Counted from the first letter of the stretch, positions 1-11,565 are shown. The stretch: 64,000 nt of DNA from Mercurialis annua (GCF_937616625.2 NC_065570.1:53001665-53065664); one strand, 5' to 3'. Made by a program: numbers and translations. The notes: generated from the letters alone by a model not told the origin.

Positions 1-44
1 CAAGTTTGCTTAAATGCAACCCTTAGAAAGCATGAAGACCTTAC

Positions 45-1206
45 CAGCTAGCATGGCAGAATGTGGCTGTGACAAATTGATACCAAGCAGGCAAATTGTG
101 ATACAAGTAGAGAGACTTGATGCCACGGACCTTTACGAAAAACGGAACCAGAAAAATCTATTAACAGATTGATTACCTCAAAACAAATATAATTCAAGAA
201 CAACAATGGGAACTTATGGAACGACTGGCAGATAAATGATACACAGCTTTGACAACAGAGAACAAGCCCTCAATTAATGTAATTCGTTTCATGACTTCAG
301 GGGTTCTGTAGTTGTTTTTGTGAAGCAACAATTTTTATTTAAGTTGGATCAGCAAGATATGTAAATGAATGAAAGCAAGATTTAGAAGTAAAGTACCTGA
401 AACAAGTGATCGGCAACATACATTCCAAGATTAAGAAGTATAATCCAAAATATGCCATTTGCACGCTTCTCTTGTTTCCTTCGACCTTTTTCTGGCTTAT
501 CAAGTTCAAGTTGCCCTATCATATCTAGCATAGAAATGACAATACTTGCTTAAACACCACTTTTCTTACATTTCAAATAAACATTTGCAAAAGTACAACT
601 ATTCAACTGAATTCTTGCAAAAACATAGACTTCTGCAAATGGTTACCAACTTTAAGTAAGCTTTTTCAAACATAAGAATTAATTAACTAGAATTCACTTG
701 CATTTTCTAATATATACTCCCCAGTCATATTAAACATTTTGTGAATTGCTAGAATTGCGACAAATACTTCTCTGGGAAGAATTATACTCAAAATTATAGA
801 ATTGAAACAGGTGAGATTGACCAACTTATTATCTGACCATACATAAGCAACACATGCGCCAGGTGTTTGTGTAAATTCCCAAGAGAAGAAAAATTCTCTC
901 TCTCGGTGAAAAATGAGCAGCCCATACGATTTTTTTCCAAAAATCGAATTGGGGATGTAAATATCGGAGAAAAAATTCACCTGAGCCATTCATCTTGCAG
1001 ACGAAGCGTGATCGTACTGCCGGAAAAGAAGCAGAGCTGGGGGTGAAGTTAAGTTTAGGATAAACGGAGATACGAGGAGAAACTGATAAAGAGTTTAAGA
1101 AGAGAATATTATGAGAAGCCATGGGTATGCATGGTGCGTTTAAGTAACTATTAGGTTTCACTTTTGCTGATAACATTGATTGCAACTGAAGACGAAGCTG
1201 CCCCAT
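45..1206 (-). CDS. RBL11: Rhomboid-like protein 11, plastid (5' three exons, partial)
   Basis: Exons on the minus strand are 1206-981, 524-397 and 130-45; the rest lies beyond the left edge. Exon 1 gives a Ser-rich, acid-poor N-terminus that fits a chloroplast transit peptide. I chose the ATG at 1206; an in-frame ATG at 1122 is possible. Exon 2 reads QLELDKPEKGRRKQEK and then a membrane segment (NGIFWIILLNLGMYVADHLF). Exon 3 reads VRGIKSLYLYHN and ends in VTATFCHASW, the start of the rhomboid H-x-x-W-x-H segment. All splice phases agree (1, 0, then 2). The catalytic Ser and His exons are outside the window, so activity cannot be judged. In Arabidopsis this protein is an inner-envelope rhomboid protease. 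The family call rests on remembered similarity and is strong for exons 2 and 3. Confidence 0.88.
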
Positions 1207-1399
1207 TCTGTTTTAGTTGTTATCTTTCTTTTGGAGGGAATGCAACAGATTCTTCAGCTATATTAACGGTTTTTTGGCCGGTTTTCGGCTCGAATAGAGT
1301 TAGGGAATTCGACCCAAATTTATCGGGTTCTGAATCAAAATAGATATTTATCATTTATAGGATTATGAATTATCCATTAAATATATGATATGTGGTGTT

Positions 1400-2085
1400 T
1401 GTTTGTTTTTTTGAATCGTGGGAGCGCCATGCAATTTATTAATAGCTTCGTTTATGGCGGATGGAAGCCGTGGTTACATAAGCCAAGAGATACAAATAAG
1501 AAATAAAAAAATCCTCTCGATCCATAAACAAAAAAGAAAAATTATAAAAATGAATGGGACATTGTCCACTCAACTAATTTTAGGAAACATATAACCATGT
1601 TTGTCCTGTCAAATAAAAGAAGATAATAAATCAGCTACATCAAAAGTAGTAATAACAGGTAATGGGTGGTCAATCTTGGAGAGTGCATCTGCCGTCATAT
1701 TCGGCTCTCTTAAAATATGAGTGAAGATCCTTGAGTCCATCAATGAAGAGATATGAGGCAAACTTCTGTCAATGATTCAAAGGGCAATAATTGTGCATTT
1801 GCTGAATACATAGTTTGACCCCTGAACTTCTACCAAAATTTTAGAATCAGACTCCACCTGAGTAACATCTGACCAAAATTCTAAAAAACTTGTCAAACAC
1901 TGCAAAAGAGTCTGTAACTCTGCATCAAGATTGGAGCTAACACACACAATATCTGCAAAATAACTAATACATGTACCACCACTATCTCTAATAACACCAC
2001 CTACCGCACCTCGACCAAGCATAAAGGATCCGCCAATATTTATCTTGAGGCGATCAGAGAGAGTCAACCATCTATGCCAAGTCAC
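1400..2085 (-). pseudogene. RNase H domain remnant of a LINE
   Basis: Minus-strand reading from 2085 contains LKINIGGSF, GAVGGVIRDSGGT, LDAELQTLLQ and VESDSKILV, the order of a plant LINE RNase H domain (usual start KxNxDGS; here the catalytic Asp position is Gly). After a frame break near 1790 it continues as HILREPNMTADALSK down to about 1610. A T-rich run near 1408 on the plus strand may be the old poly-A tail. Only the 3' end of the element remains, typical of 5' truncation. A 29-bp patch at 1801-1829 matches the end of the fold-back repeat at 8.5-9.1 kb. Confidence 0.75.
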
Positions 2086-2814
2086 TCTCCTAGAAATAAT
2101 AGGAACGATATCAATCTGAAGTGTCTGAAGAGAATGAATTTTCCTTCTCGAAAAATGAGAAGAAAATCTAGAATCGAAATGAATTATTGGTCATTTAAAA
2201 ATCTAAAATGTTACCTAAAAATCTAGAACAATACCATACTTTAATTACAAATGCTAACATGTTACCTAAAAATTAAAATGAATTATTAGTCATTTAAAAA
2301 TCGGTTATTGAATTTATTTTCTAATTAAGGATCACAGATGATTCAGTTAGATTTTTAGATGACTTGTCAATATGTTGAGTCAACATTAACATGACTGACA
2401 TGTGGTAAAATTTAATTTTTTAAAAAAAGATATAATTGACACAAAAAGTATGAAATTATGCTAAATGCTAGTTAGAATTGATCCATAAAATATTGATATT
2501 TTTAAGATATCAAACCTAAGACAAAAACATATGTTAACTATTATATAGGTTGAAAAAAAAAAATAAGTTTATTGATTACAATTTAAAAATCGAATTTATT
2601 TCATAATTATGAATTATATTTATTACTATTTCGTCAAGCACATGAATCACTTATGGGAGATGGTGATCCAAAATCGTGTCAAAGTGTTATTTTGCTGGAA
2701 TTGTCTTTGCATTGTCACCTTTTTGCCTAACAAAAAGGCCCTTCCATCGTTACTTTTCTCTATTATCTCAAAAAGTTATTATACTTTTGACTACTATAAA
2801 AACTCTTAACATAA

Positions 2815-2945
2815 TTTTTTTTTATCAAAGGTGGTTTAGAGTCTTATGTTAATTGTTAGTTACCGAGACGTGATTCGAATTCACAACCTCTCGATGCACT
2901 TAAAGACGCCTTAACCATTGAAGAATTTAGACCCAGCACGGTGAA
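2815..2945 (-). mobile_element. tRNA-derived SINE, copy 1
   Basis: Read on the minus strand it has a box-A-like TGGTTAAGGC, a box-B-like ATTCGAATC about 35 bases later, a short body, and ends in CTTTGATAAAAAAAAA. The same order and wording recur at 22033-22180. It has no complete cloverleaf, so it is not a tRNA gene. Confidence 0.6.
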
Positions 2946-3182
2946 ACAGCAAAATATTCCCAGTTTCACAGTCCGGAGTCGACTGTCGCATAACTACGAC
3001 GGAAAGTTATCAAAGCTGAACTTTCATCTTTTTTTTTTTGCCTTTTTACGATTTTTTCATATAATAATATGATTCCTCTATTTTTCCTATTTCTTTGACC
3101 TATACAATTTCTTATACCGACAAATACGAGGAAGACGACATTCTTCACAGGCATTTTCCAAAAGAGTGATTAACTAGTGTTC

Positions 3183-3292
3183 CTATGCAACTTCATCCAC
3201 TTCTCACTTTTCTCATTTTGCTCATCCGAAAAACCTAATGTGTTAGTTTCTATGCAACTTCATCCACTTCTCAGTTTTCTCATTTTGCTCAT
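3183..3292 (+). repeat. Direct duplication, 43-bp unit, 67-bp spacing
   Basis: The 43 bases at 3183-3225 recur at 3250-3292 with one C/G difference. The copies lie just upstream of the chimeric pseudogene at 3370-3740. No coding role is seen. Confidence 0.8.
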
Positions 3293-3369
3293 GTCGGTCA
3301 AATTAAGTAGAGGTTGCAAGATATTCAATGGATTGCCTTATAAAACCATCTTTCAATGAATGCAATTGT

Positions 3370-3740
3370 TGTTGGCTATTTTCAGAACAAGCTTTCTCAA
3401 GAGGCCCAGAACTTGTTCGATGAAATGCCCGACAAAAATACAGTTTCTTCAAGGGTATATTAAGAATGGGACGATAAATGAAGCGCGCAGTGTGTTTGAC
3501 AAAATATCCGAGAGAAATGTTGTCTCGTGGACGGCTATGTCTTGGGGTTATATTCATGAGGGAATGATGGGAGGCTTTTGGTTTATGAGTTCATAAGCAA
3601 TGTGTCACTCCATGATCACTTGCACAAAAACAAGAGCATCATTTTAAATTTATGGAGAATGATGATTGAAATTGCACTAGATGGTGCAAGAGGAATTGAA
3701 TATCTCCACAACTATGCAATGCCACCTATAATTCATTCAT
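3370..3740 (+). pseudogene. Chimeric fragment: PPR repeat joined to receptor-kinase domain
   Basis: Three plus-strand frames are involved. 3383-3454 reads NKLSQEAQNLFDEMPDKN, a PPR helix pair. A shifted frame from about 3452 reads GTINEARSVFDKISERNVVS followed by WTAM, a second PPR repeat. At about 3569 another shift gives RLLVYEFISNVSLHDHLHKN and then IALDGARGIEYLHNYAMPPI followed by IHS, which is kinase subdomains V to VIb of a CRINKLY4-related receptor kinase, stopping where the catalytic HRD should begin. There is no start, no stop consistent with a gene, and at least two frameshifts. It looks like two unrelated gene scraps joined by an insertion or a repair event. Confidence 0.75.
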
Positions 3741-4079
3741 CACATAGAATTAGTTAATTATTTACCATAGGTTTAATAGTAAATTTATTTTCATTTGTTT
3801 AGCAAGTTGCTGGTGTTTTTAGTTTTTGATCTATAACGTTTATTTTACTATATATTGACTATTTTTGGTTCAATTAATAAATCTATTTCGAATAGTTTTG
3901 GATTATAAAGAATTATGAAGTTAAATGAAACTGATTTTGAAAATAATGGTTGTGATATAATTTTATTAGACTGATAAGAGTCTTTTGATTCAATTTTAAT
4001 CCTATATTTGGAGTTTTGTTTTAAGTATACCTTCATTATATTGATAATAACCGATATTAAATAGATAGTAAACTAAATA

Positions 4080-4885
4080 ATTGTAAATTTTTCCATTTGT
4101 TGGTTAACCAGTGGTTTACTAATGGTACACCAATAATTTTGTTTGTAATACACTGTTAGTAAACGTTAAGTTAACCGTTGAAAACTTGTAATAATTTTTA
4201 TTTATGATTATATGGTTAATAAATTGTTGGTAAACTTGAATTGTGTATTTTAAACATACTGCACTTTTAAAAAAAATTAATAAATTTATTCTTAGTACAC
4301 CGTTAGTTAACCGTGAGTAAACCGTCGATAAATTTATAGTTAATTTCCATCTTTTAAGAAATTATTATAAATTTTGTGATAGTACACCGTTAGTACCGTG
4401 GGTAAACTGTCGATAAATTTATAGTTAATTTTCAAAATATTATTTCCAACTTTTAAGAAAACTAATAATTTTAAATTTAATAATACTGTTAGAAAACTTT
4501 AATAATTTAATAATTATTACCAATGGTTTACTAATAGTAAACTAATAATTTTAAATTTAATAGTACTGTTAGAAAACTTTAAGTTAAATGTTGGTTATTT
4601 ATAATTGTTTTTTGATGATGCTATTGAATTTTTATGTAAACTTTTGTTTTATTTGTGTATTTTGTAATGGTTTTGTTGTTGGTTAACTAATGGTTTACTA
4701 CTGGCACACCAATAATTTTATTAGATTAAGTAATAATTTATTTTAACATTTTATAATTTAAAAATAAAAAATAGTAATTTGATTTTTAAGTAAACCGATA
4801 GTAGACCATTAGTAAACTGTTAGTGAACTTACATAAAACATATGTTTAGTAAACCGTTAGTAAACCATTAGTAAACTGAATCGTA
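4080..4885. repeat. Degenerate repeats of a TTAGTAAACCGT-like unit
   Basis: About 800 bases of very AT-rich DNA in which variants of GTTAGTAAACCGT and its complement (GGTTTACTAATGG) recur many times with irregular spacing. It contains no ORF of note. It looks like a decayed satellite-like or transposon-terminal repeat field; its origin is unknown. Confidence 0.6.
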
Positions 4886-6434
4886 TTTTTGCAAATGAAA
4901 AAGGTATTTTTATAAAAAAATTTGGTCAATCCGTAAATTTTAGCTAATTTTGGTCAAAAGGTATTTTTGAGAATAAATATGTGTTTTATAGGTATTTGTC
5001 TAAAAATCTCTTATTCAGGCTAGGCCCACAATAACACTCTAACATAATTGACTATCATTTTATTAAGCTTAACTATTTTTTTAATTCATCAAATTTTATT
5101 AAATCGAACCAATTAAATGAAGTCCTCGATCAAATTTATTTAATGTCCGCTAACTGATTTATGATATCAAAAACTACAGCATAATATCTGATTCAACCAT
5201 CATCCGACAAATAATTTAAAAAAACAACAACAAACCTTTCATAAGAAAGGATAGCAAACCTTCACATAGAAAGGGAAATAAACAACGATTCTATTTTTAT
5301 TGTTAAAAGGTTTTCAATCTATATTCGATTCTTTATTACTGATAAATTAAAATTTGATATGCGCTTCGTCGATAAATTTTGATCCCTTAAAAATAAAAAT
5401 AGAAAAGAGTTGACTATTTATTAAATTTTATGAATTAAAGCAATGTAGAAAAAGAGATGGCTACTGCCAACGACAAAATTAAACATTTGACGGCGATCGA
5501 AGAAGAAATAATAAACAAAATATAGGCGGTTAGGATTTTTTTAGCTTAACTACTTTAAAAGTTATAAATTCTAACGCTTTTAACAAATTTAATACGAATT
5601 TAAATTATCATATTTGACATTAACTTTTAAGTTTTTACAATTCGAGACACCAAATAATTTACTGATAAAAACTATTGATGTAGACATCAGAACGTATATT
5701 ATGATGACCACATTAGCATTTTTTAACGAAAAATTATTCCATCTTAATTTTTTTTTAAAAATAGTTCATATTTTAAAAATTAAAAGTTTCTATCCAAATT
5801 ATCAGAAACGCTAAAACTCATAAATTTTAAAGTTAGTCATTCTTTTTATCAATAATAATATTTTATAGTAAAGACTAAATTATTATTATTGTTAGCATTT
5901 ATCCTATTTGAAAGAATTTAATTGAAACGGAGTGGTAAAAAGAAATGGCATAGCGACATAAACGAAGACAGACAGTCCCAACCGACATCCTATTAAAAAA
6001 CGATACACAACCAAACTAATCCAACTATAGTATTTTTAAAAAAAAAGCGAATATATTTGAAACCCTATATATCAAAGGTAATTTAGGTGAAATTAGGAAA
6101 TTGAGAAACCCTAATTTAACGCTATAGGCAAATGTTAAATTAAGGGAACTGAGGTGAATTTAGGGTTTCTCAAGTTGTGGATGTCTCAGAGAAGGATAGA
6201 GGGGACTTGTGCGTGTAAGATGAAAGGTGGAAGAAGATAGAATCAATGAGTTAAATGATAATTTTATTATATAATTGAAAATGGATAAATTTGGTTCCTA
6301 TTAAATTTACATGTGGCAAATATAAGACCAATTATAAAACTATTTGAAGCATGAAAGAAACTTCAATGATCATCAGAACTGTAGCCCAAATTTCTCCCAA
6401 CTTTTAACATAGCCGCCAGCTTCTTTGTTGTCAT
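4886..6434. other. AT-rich intergenic DNA, nothing recognised
   Basis: Stop codons are dense in all frames and no protein motif was recognised. Near 6080-6170 two short pieces sharing an AAACCCTAA-like stretch lie in opposite orientation, suggesting a small decayed inverted repeat. Confidence 0.5.
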
Positions 6435-6468
6435 GGAAGGTGATTTTCCTAAATTAAAATCACCTTCC
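6435..6468. repeat. Perfect 13-bp hairpin
   Basis: GGAAGGTGATTTT at 6435-6447 and its exact complement at 6456-6468 are separated by an 8-base loop. No ORF or known terminator context surrounds it. The arms are too short for a typical plant miRNA precursor. Confidence 0.75.
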
Positions 6469-6849
6469 TACATCTATAATTTAGCTTGTTTTTTTGTTTG
6501 TTTTAATTTTATTTTAATTTTCTTCATACTTTTCAATTTTTTTTGCTGTCTCAGCCAATTTTAATTTAGATCTAAAAGTTGTTTAGTTGTGCGCTAGTTG
6601 GGTTGATTTATTATAATCTAATTTAAAGTTAGTATGTCTCCACCTTATAGAGTAGTTTTTGCGGTTCGAGAGAATCAAATTTCGGTAATCCGGCAGTTTA
6701 CGGTGTCCGTTCTCACGGTTTCTGTCTTTTCCAGCGGTTTCAACCATCTACGGAGTCTTTTCTAGCGTGTTCAGCCGTTCAGAGCCTCCACAGGAATGGT
6801 TCAAGACGCTGGTTTCAACATTCACATTGCAATCCGAGAAGGCATATCA

Positions 6850-7150
6850 TAGCAAAAGAAGTCAATCTAATTCCTTTTGAGGTAAAATCAGACTCAAAAG
6901 TTGCAATAGAGGCATTCACTATCAACAATGTGCTGTGTATTGATGTGAGTTTAATAGCGAAAGACAGCTTAAGTCCAGTTAGTAGTGAGAAATGTATTAG
7001 TATTTCTTGTTACAATATGGGTACTAATATGCTTGTTCATTGTTTTTTTTTTTTGTCAAAGGTTGCTTGTTCATTGTTTAGCTAGAGCGGCTTTAGTAAC
7101 AATTATTAGGAGTAGTGTTTTGAGGGATTGTGTCCTCCAAAAGTTTTAAA
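6850..7150 (+). pseudogene. RNase H domain remnant of a LINE (second copy)
   Basis: The plus strand reads PFEVKSDSKVAIEAF and, after about 100 bases and once the small insertion at 7043-7076 is ignored, a NMLVHCLARAAL-like end. That matches the D-box (ExxSDSxxAI) and C-terminal AHxLAR motif of plant LINE RNase H domains. The reading frame is broken. It differs in wording from the remnants at 1.4-2.1 and 9.9-10.4 kb, so it represents another element. Confidence 0.55.
7043..7064 (-). mobile_element. 22-bp micro-insertion with 12-bp target-site duplication
   Basis: The 12 bases GCTTGTTCATTG at 7031-7042 recur at 7065-7076. Between them lie a run of 12 T and GTCAAAGGTT. Read on the minus strand this is AACCTTTGAC plus poly-A, the same 3' end as the SINEs here (CTTTGATAAAA). 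It is best explained as an extremely 5'-truncated SINE insertion inside the RNase H remnant. Confidence 0.6.
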
Positions 7151-8470
7151 ATCATGTTCTGGCCGATTAATTGGCTTTTTGGTTAATGAAATTTTATGAG
7201 TTTTTTTTTAAAAAGAAACTATGCATAATTACGACTATTCAGAAAAAGAAAAAGAGTGGCCAATTTGTCTACGCTTTCATTTTAATAATTTACGTATCTA
7301 TTTGGTAATGCACATGATTAAGAATCAGTCATACTGTTTTATGTCTTTTAATATCAATCATTGTTAACAAAGGAACAACCCTCAATTTTTATGATTTAAT
7401 AACTAATACGAACAGTATCTCTTTGTTTTAAATAGTGAGAAGAAGTTTAATTTAATTTGTAGTGCAGGTACTTTTCTGTGAGCTATCGAATACTTTAATT
7501 AATGTATACACATTAGTACAAAAGTTTTGGTTAGCTAAGTGCTATTATTTAAACTGAGATTTGGTAAATCTGTCTGCCGCTCTATACCTAACACATATTT
7601 AGAAGCTGAATATTGTAATTTGGAAAATCTTAGATATAAAATTTTATTTTAGTATGACCAAAAGGCTAGGTCGAGTAAGCTTTATTCTGAACTAATGTTT
7701 AACAATCTATAGATCTAGATGTCATACTGACTTCTTTAACTTTCACATAATAAATTGTTGAAAATAACTACTCATATTATATCTGACAAATTTAATGATG
7801 GAAGTATAAGCTAAATCTTACTTACATAAAAATGTTAATATAATATCTCTCTGTGTTACATAATATCACTAAATTTTATTTAAAACTTCTTTTACGAAAG
7901 TTCCTTATTTCATAATTTTACAATTATATTTTAGAAATAATATAATTAAAAGGGTACATATATGATTTATGCCGGTTGCATATTATAAATAGATTATAAT
8001 TTTATATATATATATATAAAGACACACACACGTTACACACACTCATTTATTGAATGATTGGTATATTTTGTAAATGTTTTCTGTTTTGTTAATAAAGATT
8101 AAGATATATTTTATTAGTTAATTTTTTTTTAAAAAAATTATTATTTTGTAGTACAATATAATTAGTATAAGTAAATAATTTATGATCGTCTTTTAGCTGC
8201 CTGCTTATGTGGACACTATAATTCTACTTGACTTTTTTGTGCACATCTTCTCTGACTGTATGTAGAGTCAGTTTAAAAGCACATATGCAGCAATAATTAT
8301 GATCTACATAGCAGCTAATTACACTTAATTAAAGATCAGAACCGTCGCTTGCATTAAGCATGTGAATTTTACTACCTAACATCATTATTCTAATTATTAT
8401 AGCCATAAGTTACAACAATTTATCTCCAAATTGTTTGCTTTCGTGTATTATTAATTGCTACTATGTTTTT
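7151..8470. other. AT-rich intergenic DNA with TA/CA microsatellite
   Basis: No coding motif was recognised. A short (TA)n run followed by (CA)n lies at about 8000-8045. The rest is AT-rich and rich in stops. Confidence 0.5.
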
Positions 8471-9141
8471 GGCTTAATACATAGTTTGACCCCTGAACTT
8501 GTACCCTTTTACCCATCTAACCTCCAAACTTAACGTCTCACCTATTGAACCCCTGAACTTATTAAATAACCCGATTTGACCCCCGAACTTGATAAATACG
8601 TAAACATTGAACCCCTCCGTACACAATTTCTTCTAGAACGTTTCAAGTGACAGGTGGACATGAAGGGTTCAATATTTGCATATTTATCAAGTTCAGGGGT
8701 CAAATCGGATTATTTAACAAGTTCATAGGTTCGATAGGTGAGACGTTAAGTTTAGGGGTTAGATGGGTGAAAGGGTACAAGTTCAGAGGTCAAAGTATGT
8801 AAAGGCTTAATACATAGTTTGACCCCTGAACTTGTACCCTTTTACCCATCTAACCCCTAAATTTAACGTCTCACCTATCGAACCTCTGAAGTTGTTAAAT
8901 AATCCGATTTAACCCCTGAACTTGATAAATATGTAAGTATTGAACCCTTCATGTCCACTTGTCACTTGAAACGTTCTAGAAGAAATTGTGTACGGAGGGG
9001 TTAAATGTTTACGTATTTATCAAGTTCGGGGATCAAATTGGATTATTTAACAAGTTCAAGAGTTTGATAGGTGAGACGTTAAGTTTGGAGGTTAGATGGG
9101 TAAAAGGGTACAAGTTCAGGGGTCAAACTATGTATTCAGCC
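8471..9141. repeat. Two abutting fold-back elements forming a large palindrome
   Basis: Unit 1 (8471-8803) and unit 2 (8804-9141) each begin with a TACATAGTTTGACCCCTGAA arm and end with its complement. Each is itself a fold-back of about 330 bp. The central loops are in opposite orientation: the loop of unit 1 (CTCCGTACACAATTTCTTC) appears reversed in unit 2. So the same element sits twice head to head. Arms of this type are common in plant genomes as non-coding TIR elements. No transposase is present. Confidence 0.8.
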
Positions 9142-9536
9142 TGCATGAAAATATTACGTCACTCATTCTAGAGTGATAGGCATTTTTAGATAAAATAAAT
9201 TTATTTATATAAAAATATAGTAGCATTCACTTTTATTTTATATATTAATAACTTTATTTTTTAATATTTTTTATATTATTTTAAATATATTTTACTATAA
9301 CTATTAAAGATAAATATGACAATTTGCCATTTAAATAATAAATGACTTGCTATAGTTTGGAATAAAAAATAAAAATAATGCCTATCAATTTACGACAGAT
9401 GAAGTATTTTTTTTTATAAATTTTAAAAAAAATATGGTATATGCAATTACAAATCTCAAAATCATTTTGTAGTTATATGTTATTAAAATTAAATACAGTA
9501 TACATTTTGTCAAAAAAATTTAGAAGATATTATATA

Positions 9537-9822
9537 CTCCCTCCATTTTGAAATAATTGTCGTTTTAGGGAGATTTTTTTGTTTCATAATACTTGTCACT
9601 TTAAGATACCAAAAAAGCATTTATTGCTATTTTTCCACATATATCCCTCATTAATTCATTGAAAAAATACAAAAATACAAATAAAGAGTCATACTAATTA
9701 ATGTTAACAAGTTTCAAGAAGGATTAATTTAGTAAAAATACTTAAAATTTTAGACATATTTATTAATTTCTTAATTTGTGTGAAAATGGCTAAAACGACA
9801 ACTATTTCAGAATAGATGGAAT
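9537..9822. mobile_element. Stowaway-like MITE (decayed)
   Basis: It starts CTCCCTCCATTTTGAAATAA after TA and ends with an imperfect complement (TATTTCAGAATAGATGGA) before TA. Arms of about 25 bp (also ATTGTCGTTTTA / TAAAACGACAA) and a length near 290 bp fit the Tc1/mariner-derived Stowaway group. Confidence 0.7.
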
Positions 9823-9919
9823 ATTACCAAAACAGGTAACTAAAGATATACACAAGACAAGAGCAACTATACATCAGTATCTAATGAAAAAACTTAAAAA
9901 AAAAACAGTCATAGCAGCC

Positions 9920-10361
9920 TTGACCATCTGAGCATGCTAATGCATTGCTTTGTTAAATTGGCGAGGCACATATTGGACTTTAAATTCTTGTAGTGTAGAT
10001 AACAGATGTCAAATATCATGATAGATACCCCAAGTCAAACTAAGTAATACAAAATAAGTAGTGATCGACTGAGTTACGTGGAGAGCATCTCTTTCAAAAA
10101 TCAATTATGTCCAACTTTTAGAAAGTGTCCAATTTGATGCTTCACAAAATACTAGAAAATTTAATATCTCGAATTCCAAATACGACGAAAAAAAGCATCA
10201 AAACGCCCAAGTACAACGACGGTATATGGTCTATAGCGACAACCACAACAACTCCAAAATGCTTTTTTTGCTAAGGTAGCCGCATTAAAATTTAATTTGA
10301 TATTACCAACTGGGATAAGTCTGATCGATATGCAAAGGAACCAGAAATTTTTGCTGATCAA
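9920..10361 (-). pseudogene. RNase H domain remnant of a LINE (third copy)
   Basis: The minus strand gives IPVGNIKLNFNAATLAKKAF followed by WSC (RNase H start, with Asp to Asn at the first catalytic site), then broken frames, and near 9950 KVQYVPRQFNKAMH, the usual C-terminal motif. Several stops and frameshifts make it non-functional. Confidence 0.65.
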
Positions 10362-10399
10362 AATTTTGGCATTTCTCGATTGTATGGCTTAATATTATA

Positions 10400-11565
10400 A
10401 CCTTCCATAGTTGCCAACTTGGGAAGTACATGAAACTTATATTTGGATGACCATCTAATTCATCCATACTCTATGATAATTTCACAAATTAAAGAAATAA
10501 GTGTATTTTATTCTCAGTTTAACATTAACTAATGAAAATTTAGTAATAATAATTTTGAAAATTAAATAAAAAATTATTACAGTCAAGAAATTATTGAAAA
10601 CATCTAAAGTTATCTACCAATTGTAACTTTTATAAATTTTAAAAGTATTTTATTTAAATTGAGAATTGATTAAAAATTAATGACAATTATTTATTAATAA
10701 TAGATTTAGAAATTAAATAAAAAGATTATCCAAATTAGAACTTTATGAAAAATAATAAAGTAGGTGGGATAAAGTTTTGTAGATTTACAGAAATTCCATA
10801 TTTCGAATCCAAATTTGATTTGTCTATAAAGAAAGAGTCAAATAATACGAATAACTTGTGAAAATAACAATTCAGAGTAATGAATATATTGTGAGCACAT
10901 TAGAGCACAAAAACAAAAGATAGATCGAGGAAAATAAGGTATGGCCTGGCCCCTGTATCGATAAGAAGTAAATCATCGTCGCAATCAAATGATAATCGCA
11001 CATTTTCAGGGACAATGGGAGGGACCAGTGTATGAGGGCGGGTGGGCGCTTCTTCCGGCCGACGAAATATCACAAAATTTATATACAAACGGATATTGGC
11101 CTAATACATCTTTTACCTCTGAATTTGTACAAATTTATCCATCTGACTTTTAATATTTGAATTTAACCTATCTGATATCCTAATTTTAAAATTTTACATG
11201 TTTGACCCCTAAAATAGAAACTGAATCACAAATATGTTGATGTAGTGAAAAATAGTGATTAGACTGTCACCTAATTCGACACCTCATCAGAATCAAGAGG
11301 AATATAAATGTTCTATTTTATATTTTGTATATAAAAATGAAAGTGAAATTGAAATATATTAGACTCATTTACATTCTTCTTTTTCCTTTTTTAGAAAAAT
11401 ATAAATAAAAATAGTTAATTTTTAAAAAAATTAAAAATAATTTGTCTTAACAATTTAAAGTCCTTAGATATAAGATAGAGAAAGTAATTTTTGTCATAAT
11501 AAAAAATATACTATAAATTTTAAAAGTCAAAAGATATATTAAAACAATTTATAATTTATAATACT
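10400..11565. other. AT-rich intergenic DNA with one diverged repeat piece
   Basis: No gene was recognised. At 11096-11225 the pattern CTAATACATCTTTTACCTCT ... TTTGACCCCTAAAAT is a diverged relative of the fold-back arm at 8.5-9.1 kb. A 62-codon minus-strand ORF at 10900-11088 matches nothing I know. Confidence 0.45.

Noticed and set aside
8986..9171. 61-codon plus-strand open frame
   Set aside because: It lies inside the fold-back repeat; no protein similarity.
10900..11088. 62-codon minus-strand open frame (RPEEAPTRPHTLVPPIVP)
   Set aside because: Looks mildly protein-like but has no recognised family, splice partners or conserved motif; not enough to call a gene.
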